Assembly (NCBI GenBank): GCA_051881075.1
Contig: JBJEPE010000010.1
Span: 25,269 to 89,268, forward strand
Length of the DNA stretch: 64,000 nucleotides
Direction of reading: 5' to 3'
Source: RUG14223 sp051881075
GTDB taxonomy: Bacteria > Bacillota > Clostridia > Oscillospirales > Acutalibacteraceae
In this document: positions 9,108 to 16,879 of the stretch, piece after piece
Layout of the letters: every line of letters begins with the position of its first letter
Position numbering within the stretch: the stretch's first letter is position 1
Translations under genes and position numbers: made by a program
Notes under the pieces: generated by a model
The model's input: only the letters and a program-made list of their open reading frames with translations
Told to the model about the DNA's origin: nothing
Database searches by the model: none

Positions 9108-9707
9108 TTATCGATTCTTCCTTTCTTCATAATATTCAACCTCGATAACATCGGGGCGTTGGTGACGTATTATTTTTACTGACGTTGCGGCAACGCATAG
9201 GTTGAGGATACCCTCAAACAGAATTGCTATGCCTAAAAAAACTATTACGGTACGTGAGCCTACCTCAGGACGAAAAAGCAGTAAAAGCCCGGTTATGCTT
9301 GTAATAACGGCAAACAGCATTATCAGCCACCACTTTTTTATACCAAAGCTTCGTGAATCTATAGCAGTTTGAATTTTAAAAAGCCCGTCGGCAAGCACGC
9401 TTATACCAAGCAGAACAGATAAAAAATTCATTATGTCATGGGGCTTGATAAGCACGATTATGCCGAGTAATATGAGCATAATTCCAAATGCAAGGTCATA
9501 CTGAAAGGCGAGTCTGAAAAGATCCTTTGAGAAGTAACCTGCAAGCTTTACAACTCCGAATACTATCAGCGCACAGCCGACTATTATACCTAGCACGGAT
9601 ATGGAAAATACGGGCATAACTATAAGAATAATTCCAAGCAGGCAAAATGCCGCAGATGTGATTATATAGCTTATTTTTGCCGCCCTTATAGGTGTAACAG
9701 ATCGCAT
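9108..9707 (-). CDS. DUF308/HdeD-like six-helix membrane protein
   Basis: 199 residues with about six hydrophobic helices in two similar halves (FCLLGIILIVMPVFSISVLGIIVGCALIVFGVVKL and MLILLGIIVLIKPHDIMNFLSVLLGISVLADGLFKI), the internal repeat of the DUF308 family to which HdeD belongs. Each half carries the usual G-I-x-x-x-P and G-x-x-x-x-x-G-x-x-x-(L/I) spacing. The C-terminal tail is charged (EVEYYEERKNR). First gene of the operon with the MMPL transporter and the heptad protein; the MMPL ATG lies 2 bases past its stop. HdeD is tied to acid resistance in E. coli, but this family is broad and no role can be assigned here beyond association with the transporter. Confidence 0.8.
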   Translation of the reverse strand: MRSVTPIRAAKISYIITSAAFCLLGIILIVMPVFSISVLGIIVGCALIVFGVVKLAGYFSKDLFRLAFQYDLAFGIMLILLGIIVLIKPHDIMNFLSVLLGISVLADGLFKIQTAIDSRSFGIKKWWLIMLFAVITSITGLLLLFRPEVGSRTVIVFLGIAILFEGILNLCVAATSVKIIRHQRPDVIEVEYYEERKNR

Positions 9708-9732
9708 AATAAAGCCTCCGTTTATTATTTAA

Positions 9733-9748
9733 TATACTTATTAGTATA
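9733..9748. promoter_or_regulatory. Inverted repeat upstream of the DUF308-MMPL operon
   Basis: Perfect palindrome with 6-base arms (TATACT / AGTATA) and a 4-base spacer, 25 bases upstream of the DUF308 start. Read on the minus strand, one arm (TATACT) would serve as a -10 element, so a bound dimer would block the operon. Candidate TetR operator by position only. Confidence 0.4.
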
Positions 9749-9829
9749 GCCCTTTTCGGTAAAAATAAAATATACATATATTGCGGTGTGTATTAAAATC
9801 AGACAATTAAATTATTTTGCGTAAAATTT

Positions 9830-9851
9830 AGACATATTTGCAGAAATGTCT
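9830..9851. promoter_or_regulatory. 22-bp imperfect palindrome between divergent tetR and MMPL operon
   Basis: Half-sites AGACATATTTG and (reverse complement) AGACATTTCTG agree at 9 of 11 positions, the size expected for a TetR-family dimer site. It lies in the shared control region of the regulator (start 9975) and the divergent operon (start 9707). Confidence 0.45.
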
Positions 9852-9903
9852 GATTTTTAGATTTCTTAATATCTTATATATAATTTATTACCCAGTATAG
9901 GTA

Positions 9904-9932
9904 TTGAACTTTATGCCTAAGTGTGCTACAAT
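9904..9932 (+). promoter_or_regulatory. Promoter of the TetR-family regulator
   Basis: TTGAAC (9904-9909), 17-base spacer ending in TGC (an extended -10), TACAAT (9927-9932). A partial dyad, TAGG...CCTA (9898-9919), overlaps the -35 box. Transcription would start near 9939, which rules out the in-frame start codon at 9921 for the downstream gene. Confidence 0.65.
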
Positions 9933-9974
9933 TACAAAGAATATATAATTGTAGATGAGAGGAGCAAATCACAA

Positions 9975-10532
9975 ATGCCGGGCTTTACAAGAAAGGCTAT
10001 AAAGGAATCTTTTTTAAAGCTTCTTAATCAAAAATCCCTCAATCAGATAACAGTCAAGGATATAGTTGAGGACTGCGGAATAAACAGAAATTCGTTTTAT
10101 TATCATTTTGCCGATATTCCTACATTACTGGGTGAAATAATAGCCGAGGAAGCAAAGCGGATAATAAACGAATATCCTACCATAGACTCTATAGAAGACG
10201 CTTTAAAGGTTGCAATAAAATTTGCTCTGGATAATAAAAGGGCGGTTTATCATATTTACAATTCATCAAACAGAGATATGTACATTCAGCATATGATGGG
10301 TGTGTGTGAATATGTTGTTACCACTTACATAAATACGGTATTTCCTGATCTTGAAATATCACAGGATGATAAGAATATAATAATACGTTTTTATAAATGT
10401 GAGTGCTTCGGCCAGATAATTGATTGGCTTAACAGCGGAATGAAAGAGGATATTTTGAAATCATTTACCAGATTGTGCGAATTGCGTCACGGAATGGTAG
10501 AAGAGATGATAAGTCGCTGTGCAAAGAAATAA
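9975..10532 (+). CDS. TetR/AcrR family transcriptional regulator
   Basis: One-component repressor, 186 residues. The N-terminal helix-turn-helix is clear: FTRKAIKESFLKLLNQKSLNQITVKDIVEDCGINRNSFYYHFADIPTLLGEI, with the IT-VKDI-x-x-x-x-G-I-x-R-x-x-F-Y-Y-H-F pattern of TetR proteins. The C-terminal half is the all-helical ligand/dimer domain, with a TetR_C-like WLNSGM segment. I chose the ATG at 9975 because GAGAGGAG lies upstream and because the promoter at 9904-9932 makes earlier codons untranscribed. It is divergent from the DUF308-MMPL-heptad operon, the obvious target, and two palindromes lie between them. Ligand unknown. Confidence 0.9.
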   Translation: MPGFTRKAIKESFLKLLNQKSLNQITVKDIVEDCGINRNSFYYHFADIPTLLGEIIAEEAKRIINEYPTIDSIEDALKVAIKFALDNKRAVYHIYNSSNRDMYIQHMMGVCEYVVTTYINTVFPDLEISQDDKNIIIRFYKCECFGQIIDWLNSGMKEDILKSFTRLCELRHGMVEEMISRCAKK

Positions 10533-10549
10533 TACGGACGGTGTAATAT

Positions 10550-11131
10550 ATGATAGATAATTGGGATGAGCTTAATTTTAAATGCTTGCTTTGTGAGAAA
10601 TGCGAGCTTGCAAAGACACGATCTAATGTTGTTTTCGGCGTAGGCAATAAGGATGCAGAGGTACTGTTCATAGGCGAGGGTCCGGGAGAGAACGAGGACC
10701 TGCAGGGTGAACCATTTGTTGGCAGAGGAGGTAAGCTGCTTGACAAAATGCTTAACGCCGTAGATTTATACAGAGAAAAGAATATATATATCGCCAACAT
10801 AGTAAAGTGTCGCCCTCCTCATAACAGAGATCCTCTACAGCAGGAGCAGGATGCGTGCATAGATTGGCTCAGAAATCAGGTTGCGCTTATCAATCCTAAG
10901 ATTATAGTATGCTTAGGCAGGATTTCTGCTATGAAGCTTATTAAGCCTGATTTTAAGGTAACTAAAGAACACGGTATGTTTTTTGAGAAAAACGGCGTTT
11001 TTATGATGGGTACGTTTCATCCGGCCGCAATACTTCGCAATCCTAACCAAAAGCCTGCCGCATTTGAGGACTTTTTACATTTGCGTGATAAGATAAATGA
11101 GGTATGTACACATACATACAGTCAAGATTGA
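10550..11131 (+). CDS. Uracil-DNA glycosylase, family 4 (iron-sulfur type)
   Basis: Removes uracil from DNA at deaminated cytosines or misincorporated dUMP, starting base excision repair. 193 residues. Family-4 marks: N-terminal CxxC (CLLCEKC, residues 12-18), motif A GEGPGENEDLQGEPFVG with GxPG and the ED-x-x-x-x-P-F-V-G water-activating loop, the further cysteines in IVKCRPPHNRDP and EQDACIDW that complete a [4Fe-4S] cluster, and motif B MGTFHPAAILRNP with the catalytic-pocket histidine. It starts 17 bases after the TetR gene and may be read through from it, but a strong new promoter follows before nusB. Confidence 0.92.
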   Translation: MIDNWDELNFKCLLCEKCELAKTRSNVVFGVGNKDAEVLFIGEGPGENEDLQGEPFVGRGGKLLDKMLNAVDLYREKNIYIANIVKCRPPHNRDPLQQEQDACIDWLRNQVALINPKIIVCLGRISAMKLIKPDFKVTKEHGMFFEKNGVFMMGTFHPAAILRNPNQKPAAFEDFLHLRDKINEVCTHTYSQD

Positions 11132-11158
11132 TTTTATTCAAAAATTATTCATTGTTAG

Positions 11159-11187
11159 TTGATTTATATAAATAATTATGGTATAAT
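11159..11187 (+). promoter_or_regulatory. Strong sigma-A promoter of the nusB-recN cluster
   Basis: TTGATT (11159-11164), exact 17-base spacer ending TGG (extended -10), consensus TATAAT (11182-11187). It heads a run of about ten tightly packed plus-strand genes. Confidence 0.8.
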
Positions 11188-11199
11188 ATTACAAGCCTA

Positions 11200-11222
11200 T
11201 ATGTGCCTGTTTTCGGCACATA
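11200..11222 (+). promoter_or_regulatory. Hairpin in the nusB 5' untranslated region
   Basis: TATGTGCC pairs with GGCACATA around a 7-base loop, just downstream of the predicted transcription start. No T-run follows, so it is not a terminator; it may protect the 5' end of the long operon mRNA. Confidence 0.4.
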
Positions 11223-11247
11223 GCAAAAAGCTAAAGGAGATAAAATA

Positions 11248-11682
11248 ATGACATCTCAGAACATGACAGAAAAAAAGAAGGGCAAGCGCAGATTAGCCCG
11301 AGAGCAGGCTCTTGCAATAGCGTTTGAAAAGACCTTTAGTGACAGTACTACAGAAGAAATAATCGAGGCCGCACAGCTAAGCAGAGATTTTGAAATAATG
11401 CCGTTTGCACTTGAGCTTGTAAGCGGAATGGAAAATAATGCAGAAAAGATAGACGCATTGATAGATTCGCATACGCAAAAGTGGTCAAAGGAGCGTATGT
11501 CTCGCATAAGCATTACTCTTTTAAGGCTTGCTATTTATGAGATGCTCTCTGATGTCGGTACGCCCGTAGGAGTATCTATAAATGAAGCGATAGAGCTTGC
11601 CAAAGAGTACGCATCAGACGAGGACGCTTCATTTATTAACGGCGTTTTAGGTGCGGTTTCACGTTCTTTGGAGAATAACTGA
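11248..11682 (+). CDS. nusB: Transcription antitermination factor NusB
   Basis: All-helical RNA-binding protein that pairs with NusE (ribosomal protein S10) on boxA RNA to keep RNA polymerase reading through rRNA operons. 144 residues, normal for the family. The N-terminus RRLAREQALAIAFEKTF matches the arginine-rich boxA-binding helix, and the C-terminus GVSINEAIELAKEYASDEDASFINGVLGAVSR is the most conserved NusB stretch. AAAGGAG lies 9 bases before the ATG. First gene of the cluster; the next gene begins 2 bases after its stop. Confidence 0.95.
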   Translation: MTSQNMTEKKKGKRRLAREQALAIAFEKTFSDSTTEEIIEAAQLSRDFEIMPFALELVSGMENNAEKIDALIDSHTQKWSKERMSRISITLLRLAIYEMLSDVGTPVGVSINEAIELAKEYASDEDASFINGVLGAVSRSLENN

Positions 11683-11684
11683 GT

Positions 11685-12623
11685 ATGAAATATTACCTAG
11701 GAATTGATACCAGCAATTACACTACATCTATTGCCCTGTGTGATGAAAATACCCGCATAGTTCATAAGCGTATGCTGTTGCCGGTTAAAGAGGGACAGCT
11801 TGGATTAAGGCAGAGTGATGCGGTTTTTCATCATGTTCAGCAGATACCGCAATTAACGCATGAATTATTCGAGCTTTGCGATGCTCAGGACATAGAGGCT
11901 ATAGGCGTTTCTACCCGTCCGCGTGATGTTGAGGGTTCATATATGCCGTGTTTTACTGTAGGTAAAATGTTGGCGTATGCTTTGGCTGATATATTAAAGG
12001 TGCCTGTGTTTGAGTTTTCGCACCAATGCGGTCATATAGCGGCGGCACTTTATTCTATAGACAGGCTTGACATGATGCAAAGTGATTTTATCGCATTTCA
12101 TGTTTCCGGCGGTACTACGGAAGGATTGCTCGTCAGCCCGTGTGAGGATAAAATAATATCCGCAAGTTTGGTATCTAAAACGCTTGATCTTAACGCAGGT
12201 CAGCTTATAGACCGTACGGGAGTTATGCTTGGCCTTAAATTCCCGGCAGGTGTACAGATAGAAAAGCTTGCGGCAAGCTTTAACGGTGATGTTAATGTAA
12301 AGCCTGTGCTCAAGGGCAACGACTGTTGTCTGTCAGGTGTTGAAAATATAGTAAATAAAATGAATATTAGCGGTGAGCCTAAAGAAAAGATAGCATATTA
12401 TGTGCTTAAATTCATAGGCTGTACAGTAAATAAAATGTGTGACTGCCTTATAGATGAATACGGAGATATGCCTATTGTGTTTGCAGGTGGCGTTATGTCC
12501 GATATGCTTATAAGGCAATGGATAGCAAAGGGCAGAAATGCGCTTTTTGCAAAAAGTGAGTTTTCTGCGGATAATGCCGCAGGTGTTTCTGTTCTTACTA
12601 AGAAAAGGAATGAAAGAATATGA
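11685..12623 (+). CDS. TsaD-like protein (Kae1/TsaD paralogue of the ASKHA fold)
   Basis: 312 residues with the Kae1/TsaD/Qri7 fold: YLGIDTSNYTTSIAL at the N-terminus, SHQCGHIAAAL carrying the HxxxH metal pair, FHVSGGTTEGLLV (phosphate loop), DRTGVMLGLKFPAGVQIEKLA, and a C-terminal VFAGGVMSDMLIR. True TsaD makes the t6A base of tRNA. This copy is shorter and lacks the canonical PGL-x-x-G-L segment, reading STRPRDVEGSYMPCF instead, so it is probably a paralogue rather than the cell's TsaD. Such a copy is commonly found between nusB and xseA in Clostridia and is often labelled O-sialoglycoprotein endopeptidase, an old name without support for this protein. It overlaps xseA by 4 bases (ATGA). 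Confidence 0.8.
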   Translation: MKYYLGIDTSNYTTSIALCDENTRIVHKRMLLPVKEGQLGLRQSDAVFHHVQQIPQLTHELFELCDAQDIEAIGVSTRPRDVEGSYMPCFTVGKMLAYALADILKVPVFEFSHQCGHIAAALYSIDRLDMMQSDFIAFHVSGGTTEGLLVSPCEDKIISASLVSKTLDLNAGQLIDRTGVMLGLKFPAGVQIEKLAASFNGDVNVKPVLKGNDCCLSGVENIVNKMNISGEPKEKIAYYVLKFIGCTVNKMCDCLIDEYGDMPIVFAGGVMSDMLIRQWIAKGRNALFAKSEFSADNAAGVSVLTKKRNERI

Positions 12624-13819
12624 ATATTCTTACCGTTTCACAGCTTAATTTTTATGTTAAATCCATAATCGACTCTGATAAAAAGTTGCAGAATATTTTT
12701 GTGACCGGTGAAATTTCAAACTTGACGGATCACTACAGGTCAGGGCATATATATCTGTCACTTAAAGACGGTAATTCAGTAATTAAAGCGGTAATGTTTT
12801 CAAACAGTGCCGCTCATCTTAAATTCAAGCCATTTGACGGTATGAAGGTTATCGTTCGTGGCAGGGTATCAATATACGAGGCATCGGGAGCATATCAACT
12901 ATATATAGATGATATGCAGCCTGACGGTATAGGAGCGTTGAGCCTTGCCTTTGAACAGCTTAAATCAAAGCTTGCAAAGGAGGGCTTGTTTGATGAAAAA
13001 TACAAGCGTCCTTTACCGCAACTTCCTGAGGTTATTGGCGTTATAACCTCGCCTACGGGTGCGGCTGTGCAGGATATAACCAAGATTTTAAAAAGACGAT
13101 ACCCGATAGCTAAGGTTTTATTATGTCCCGTACTTGTACAGGGTGATCTTGCGGCAGAACAGTTATGTAATGCAGTACGGTATCTTAATAGGGACGGCAG
13201 AGCCGATGTTATAATCATAGGCAGAGGCGGCGGCTCAATGGAGGATCTGTGGGCGTTTAATAACGAAGAGCTTGCACGTGAGATTTTTAATTCCAATATA
13301 CCTGTAATATCTGCCGTAGGACACGAAACAGACTTCACTATATGTGACTTTGTTGCGGATGTTAGGGCATCAACACCGTCTGCGGCGGCAGAGCTTGCCG
13401 TGCCTGATATGAGTAATGTGCTTGCTTATATATCACAGCTCAGACTTAGAGCAGATAGCAGTATAAGGCATACGCTTGCGGATGAGAGAGAATACCTTGA
13501 TATGCTCTCTAATAAAAATGTGCTTAAAAATTTCTCTTTTATATTGCAACAGAATATGTCACAGTTGGATGCTATCAGCGCAGGGCTTTCAGGCGCAATG
13601 CGAAGAAATATAGAAGATAAGCGTTATAGTGTGCAAAGGCTTATAGACAGGCTTGATGCGTTAAGCCCGCTTAATGTACTTAAAAGGGGCTATGCAATAG
13701 CATTAAAGGATAATACGGCGGTTACTAAGGCGGCTGATTTAAGTGAAAACGATATCTTAAAGCTACAGTTTGCCGACGGTACCGCCGAATGTAACGTCAT
13801 TAAAATCAATAAGGAATGA
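12620..13819 (+). CDS. xseA: Exodeoxyribonuclease VII large subunit
   Basis: Catalytic subunit of the ATP-independent single-strand DNA nuclease ExoVII used in repair. 399 residues, usual length. An N-terminal OB-fold (residues 1-100; FVTGEISNLTDHYRSGHIYLSLKD) precedes the nuclease domain with the signatures GVITSPTGAAVQDI, IIIGRGGGSMEDLWAFNNEELAREI and SAVGHETDFTICDFVADVRASTPSAAAELAVP, then a coiled-coil stretch that forms the stalk for XseB and a short C-terminal LKRGYAIAL segment. Starts inside the end of the TsaD-like gene, so translation is coupled; xseB follows after 4 bases. Confidence 0.97.
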   Translation: MNILTVSQLNFYVKSIIDSDKKLQNIFVTGEISNLTDHYRSGHIYLSLKDGNSVIKAVMFSNSAAHLKFKPFDGMKVIVRGRVSIYEASGAYQLYIDDMQPDGIGALSLAFEQLKSKLAKEGLFDEKYKRPLPQLPEVIGVITSPTGAAVQDITKILKRRYPIAKVLLCPVLVQGDLAAEQLCNAVRYLNRDGRADVIIIGRGGGSMEDLWAFNNEELAREIFNSNIPVISAVGHETDFTICDFVADVRASTPSAAAELAVPDMSNVLAYISQLRLRADSSIRHTLADEREYLDMLSNKNVLKNFSFILQQNMSQLDAISAGLSGAMRRNIEDKRYSVQRLIDRLDALSPLNVLKRGYAIALKDNTAVTKAADLSENDILKLQFADGTAECNVIKINKE

Positions 13820-13823
13820 TACT

Positions 13824-14039
13824 ATGAAAATGAAATACGAAACAGCCCTTGCAAAGCTTCAGGATATAGTCGATAAGCTTGAAAACGGTAACTTAAGCCT
13901 TGATGAATCCTTAAAGCTGTATAAAGAGGGAACTAAGCTTTCGGCATTTTGTTATGATTACCTTAAAAATGCCGAGCAAGAGATAATTACGCTAAACGTA
14001 AACGATGATGAAGATAACGATAATGATGATGACGATTGA
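13824..14039 (+). CDS. xseB: Exodeoxyribonuclease VII small subunit
   Basis: Small helical subunit that coats the ExoVII stalk and is needed for activity. 71 residues: MKMKYETALAKLQDIVDKLENGNLSLDESLKLYKEG is the full family signature (a two-helix hairpin with the conserved LExGxLxLDExLxLYxxG). The last 14 residues are a run of Asp, Asn and Glu, an acidic tail that is longer than in well-known XseB proteins. I start it at the ATG at 13824, which follows AAGGA overlapping the xseA stop; earlier in-frame codons lie within xseA. Confidence 0.95.
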   Translation: MKMKYETALAKLQDIVDKLENGNLSLDESLKLYKEGTKLSAFCYDYLKNAEQEIITLNVNDDEDNDNDDDD

Positions 14040-14051
14040 GGAGCTGACGGT

Positions 14052-14924
14052 ATGAGTAACAACATACAAATCATAGAAGAACAGCTTGATAAATATTTGC
14101 AATGCGGCGATTGCCGTGAACAGTCGGTAATAGATTCTATGCGCTATAGCCTTGAGGCAGGCGGAAAAAGAATACGTCCGACGCTTGCACTTGAGTTTTG
14201 CAAGCTGTGCGGCGGTAGCATACAGCAGGCTTTACCCTTTGCCTGTGCGGTAGAGATGGTGCATACTTATTCGCTTATACACGATGACTTACCGTGTATG
14301 GACGATGATGACGTAAGACGTGGCAGACCGTCAAATCATATTAAATTCGGTGAGGCCACCGCATTGCTTGCAGGTGATGCACTTCAGGCACTTGCCTTTG
14401 AGGTAATGCTGAGTGAGCAGGCGATATCGCTTGTAGGTCCAGATAAGGCCGCAAGAGCCGCCGCCGTGCTGGCTAAATGTATTGGAGCGCACGGTATGGT
14501 AGGCGGTCAGATGATAGATTTATCCTATGAGGGTAAGCACGCAGATATTGAGGTTATTAAAGATATGTACGCCAAAAAAACGGGAGAGCTGATTATTGCC
14601 GCCTGTGAGATGGGCTGTATAGTAGGCGGTGCAAGCGATAAGCAGATAGCCTCTGCACACAGATATGCGGAGAGTATTGGGCTTGCTTTTCAGATAGTTG
14701 ACGATATACTTGACGTTACATCGGACGAGGCAACACTCGGCAAGCCTATAGGCAGTGATGAAGAAAACGAAAAGTCTACATTCGTTTTGATATACGGACT
14801 TGAACGTTGCAAAAAGATAGTAAACGAGCTTACGGAAGATGCCGTAAACGCACTTGCAGATTTTGATGCTGATGTATCGTATCTGCGTGACCTTGCTTAT
14901 AGCTTGGCACAAAGAAATAACTGA
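14052..14924 (+). CDS. ispA: Farnesyl diphosphate synthase (short-chain polyprenyl synthase)
   Basis: Condenses IPP with DMAPP/GPP to make farnesyl diphosphate, the precursor of undecaprenyl carrier lipids and quinones. 290 residues. The first aspartate-rich motif is HDDLPCMDDDDVRRGRPSNH (DDxxxxD type, as in bacterial FPP synthases), the second is QIVDDILDVTSDEATLGKPIGSDEENEKSTFV. GGKRIRP near residue 40 binds diphosphate. Chain-length residues before the first motif (VHTYSLIHDD) fit FPP/GGPP size products. GAGGAG precedes the ATG by 8 bases; dxs follows, giving two steps of isoprenoid supply side by side. Confidence 0.94.
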   Translation: MSNNIQIIEEQLDKYLQCGDCREQSVIDSMRYSLEAGGKRIRPTLALEFCKLCGGSIQQALPFACAVEMVHTYSLIHDDLPCMDDDDVRRGRPSNHIKFGEATALLAGDALQALAFEVMLSEQAISLVGPDKAARAAAVLAKCIGAHGMVGGQMIDLSYEGKHADIEVIKDMYAKKTGELIIAACEMGCIVGGASDKQIASAHRYAESIGLAFQIVDDILDVTSDEATLGKPIGSDEENEKSTFVLIYGLERCKKIVNELTEDAVNALADFDADVSYLRDLAYSLAQRNN

Positions 14925-14989
14925 GAATAAAACTACAACCTTTATATAAATAATTAAGCGGATTTTCAAATCTGCATATGAGGGGCAAT

Positions 14990-16879
14990 ATGGAAGATAA
15001 AAAGATACTTGAAAGCTTAAAAGGGCCATATGCTCTTAAAGAGCTTAACCAAGATGAACTTAAAATACTGTGCAGTGAAATACGAGAAAAAATAATACAA
15101 ACAGTATCTAAAAACGGCGGACATCTTGCGTCAAACTTAGGTGTAGTAGAGCTTACCGTAGCACTGCACAGAGTATTTGATACTCCTAATGACAGTATAG
15201 TATGGGACGTAGGACACCAGTGCTATACCCATAAGATATTAACGGGCAGACTTGAACAGATGGACGGCATACGCACTAAAGACGGTATTGCCGGCTTTCC
15301 TAAACGCAGTGAAAGCTGTTATGACAGCTTTAATGCAGGTCACAGCAGTACCTCTATATCCGCCGCATACGGTATAGCCGCCGCAAAGAATATATTAAAC
15401 GATGACAGCCGAACAATAGCCGTAATAGGTGACGGTGCGCTTACCGGCGGCATGGCATATGAAGGCCTGAACAATGCAGGAAGATTTAAAAAGAACTTTA
15501 TAATCGTGCTTAATGATAACGAGATGTCTATATCACGTAATGTCGGCGGTATAGCACGTTACCTTATGGGTATAAGGATAAAGCCCTCATACATAAGGGC
15601 TAAGTCGAGGGTTGAGCGCATTTTGCTTAAAATACCGCTTATAGGTAAGCCGATAAGAAACTTCCTGTTTCATTCAAAGAGTAAAGTGAAAAAGATGGTG
15701 TACAGCAGAGATACGCTTTTTGAATATTTAGGAATGGACTACTATGGGCCGATAGACGGACATGATTTAACACAGCTTGAAAACGCATTTAATGCCGCTA
15801 AAAGAATAAAGCGTCCCGTGCTTGTTCATGTAATGACTAAAAAGGGCAAAGGATATAAATTTGCTGAGAGTAATCCGGGTGCCTATCACGGCATATCCTC
15901 CTTTAACATACGTTCGGGAGAAACCAAAAAGAGCGGCAGGGGCTTCTCCGATGTTTTTGGAGATAAGCTGTGTGAGATGGCTCATAATGATAAGAAGATA
16001 TGTGCCATAACCGCCGCAATGACGCTTGGCACGGGGCTTTCGGGTTTTGCCGAAAAATACAAGGATAGACTGTTTGACGTAGGTATAGCCGAAGAACACG
16101 CAGTCACCTTTGCCTGCGGTATGGCCACCATGGATATCCTTCCTGTTTTTGCGGTTTATTCAACGTTTTTACAACGCTGTTATGACCAGATTATACATGA
16201 TGCGGCTTTGCAGAAGCTGCACGTTATACTTGCCGTTGACCGAGCCGGAATAGTCGGTGAGGACGGAGAAACGCATCAGGGCATATTTGATGCGGCTTTC
16301 TTAAACACCATACCTAATGTGACTGTCTATAGCCCATCTTATTTTAAGGAGCTGGAGCTTTGCATGGAAAATGCGGCATATAACACTAAAGGTGTGGTTG
16401 CTATAAGATATCCGAGAGGCGGAGAAGGATATAAGCTGAATAACTATAATTGCAGTAGTAAGCCGTTTGACTTTTACGGTAATGAAGATGACGAGGTGCT
16501 TATAGTTACCTATGGCAGAATCTTCTCAGAGGCAAGTATGGCTAAGGTCTTACTTGACGAAAAGGGCATAAGTACTGCTATACTTAAGCTTAACAGGATT
16601 AAACCGATAGACAGTGCGGCGGTTGAGCTTGCAATAAAATTTAAAAAGATTTATTTCTATGAAGAGGGAATTTTAAGCGGCGGCATAGCTGAAACATTTG
16701 AGAATATGCTTGTTATGGCAGGATTTAAGGATGATTATTGTATAACCGCCATAGACGATGATTTTGTACAGCAATCAACCGTTAAGTCCGCACTTAAAGA
16801 GCTTAAGCTTGACTGCGACAGTATTATATGGCGTATAGAAAAGGATAGAGGTAGCGTTAATGGAGAAGAAGCGACTTGA
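14990..16879 (+). CDS. dxs: 1-deoxy-D-xylulose-5-phosphate synthase
   Basis: First enzyme of the MEP isoprenoid route; joins pyruvate and glyceraldehyde 3-phosphate using thiamine diphosphate. 629 residues, normal. Visible marks: HLASNLGVVELTVALHRVF, WDVGHQCYTHKILTGR, the thiamine-diphosphate/Mg motif GDGALTGGMAYEGLNNAG, YFGPIDGHD-type YYGPIDGHDLTQL, then the pyrimidine-binding half with FDVGIAEEHAVTFACGMA and DRAGIVGEDGETHQG. I use the ATG at 14990 because AGGGG lies just upstream of it; the in-frame ATG at 14978 precedes that site. The end overlaps tlyA by 20 bases, suggesting coupled translation. Confidence 0.96.
   Translation: MEDKKILESLKGPYALKELNQDELKILCSEIREKIIQTVSKNGGHLASNLGVVELTVALHRVFDTPNDSIVWDVGHQCYTHKILTGRLEQMDGIRTKDGIAGFPKRSESCYDSFNAGHSSTSISAAYGIAAAKNILNDDSRTIAVIGDGALTGGMAYEGLNNAGRFKKNFIIVLNDNEMSISRNVGGIARYLMGIRIKPSYIRAKSRVERILLKIPLIGKPIRNFLFHSKSKVKKMVYSRDTLFEYLGMDYYGPIDGHDLTQLENAFNAAKRIKRPVLVHVMTKKGKGYKFAESNPGAYHGISSFNIRSGETKKSGRGFSDVFGDKLCEMAHNDKKICAITAAMTLGTGLSGFAEKYKDRLFDVGIAEEHAVTFACGMATMDILPVFAVYSTFLQRCYDQIIHDAALQKLHVILAVDRAGIVGEDGETHQGIFDAAFLNTIPNVTVYSPSYFKELELCMENAAYNTKGVVAIRYPRGGEGYKLNNYNCSSKPFDFYGNEDDEVLIVTYGRIFSEASMAKVLLDEKGISTAILKLNRIKPIDSAAVELAIKFKKIYFYEEGILSGGIAETFENMLVMAGFKDDYCITAIDDDFVQQSTVKSALKELKLDCDSIIWRIEKDRGSVNGEEAT

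Noticed and set aside
9921..9974. Upstream start of the TetR gene at 9921
   Set aside because: It lies upstream of the predicted transcription start and inside the promoter spacer; the ATG at 9975 has a ribosome site.
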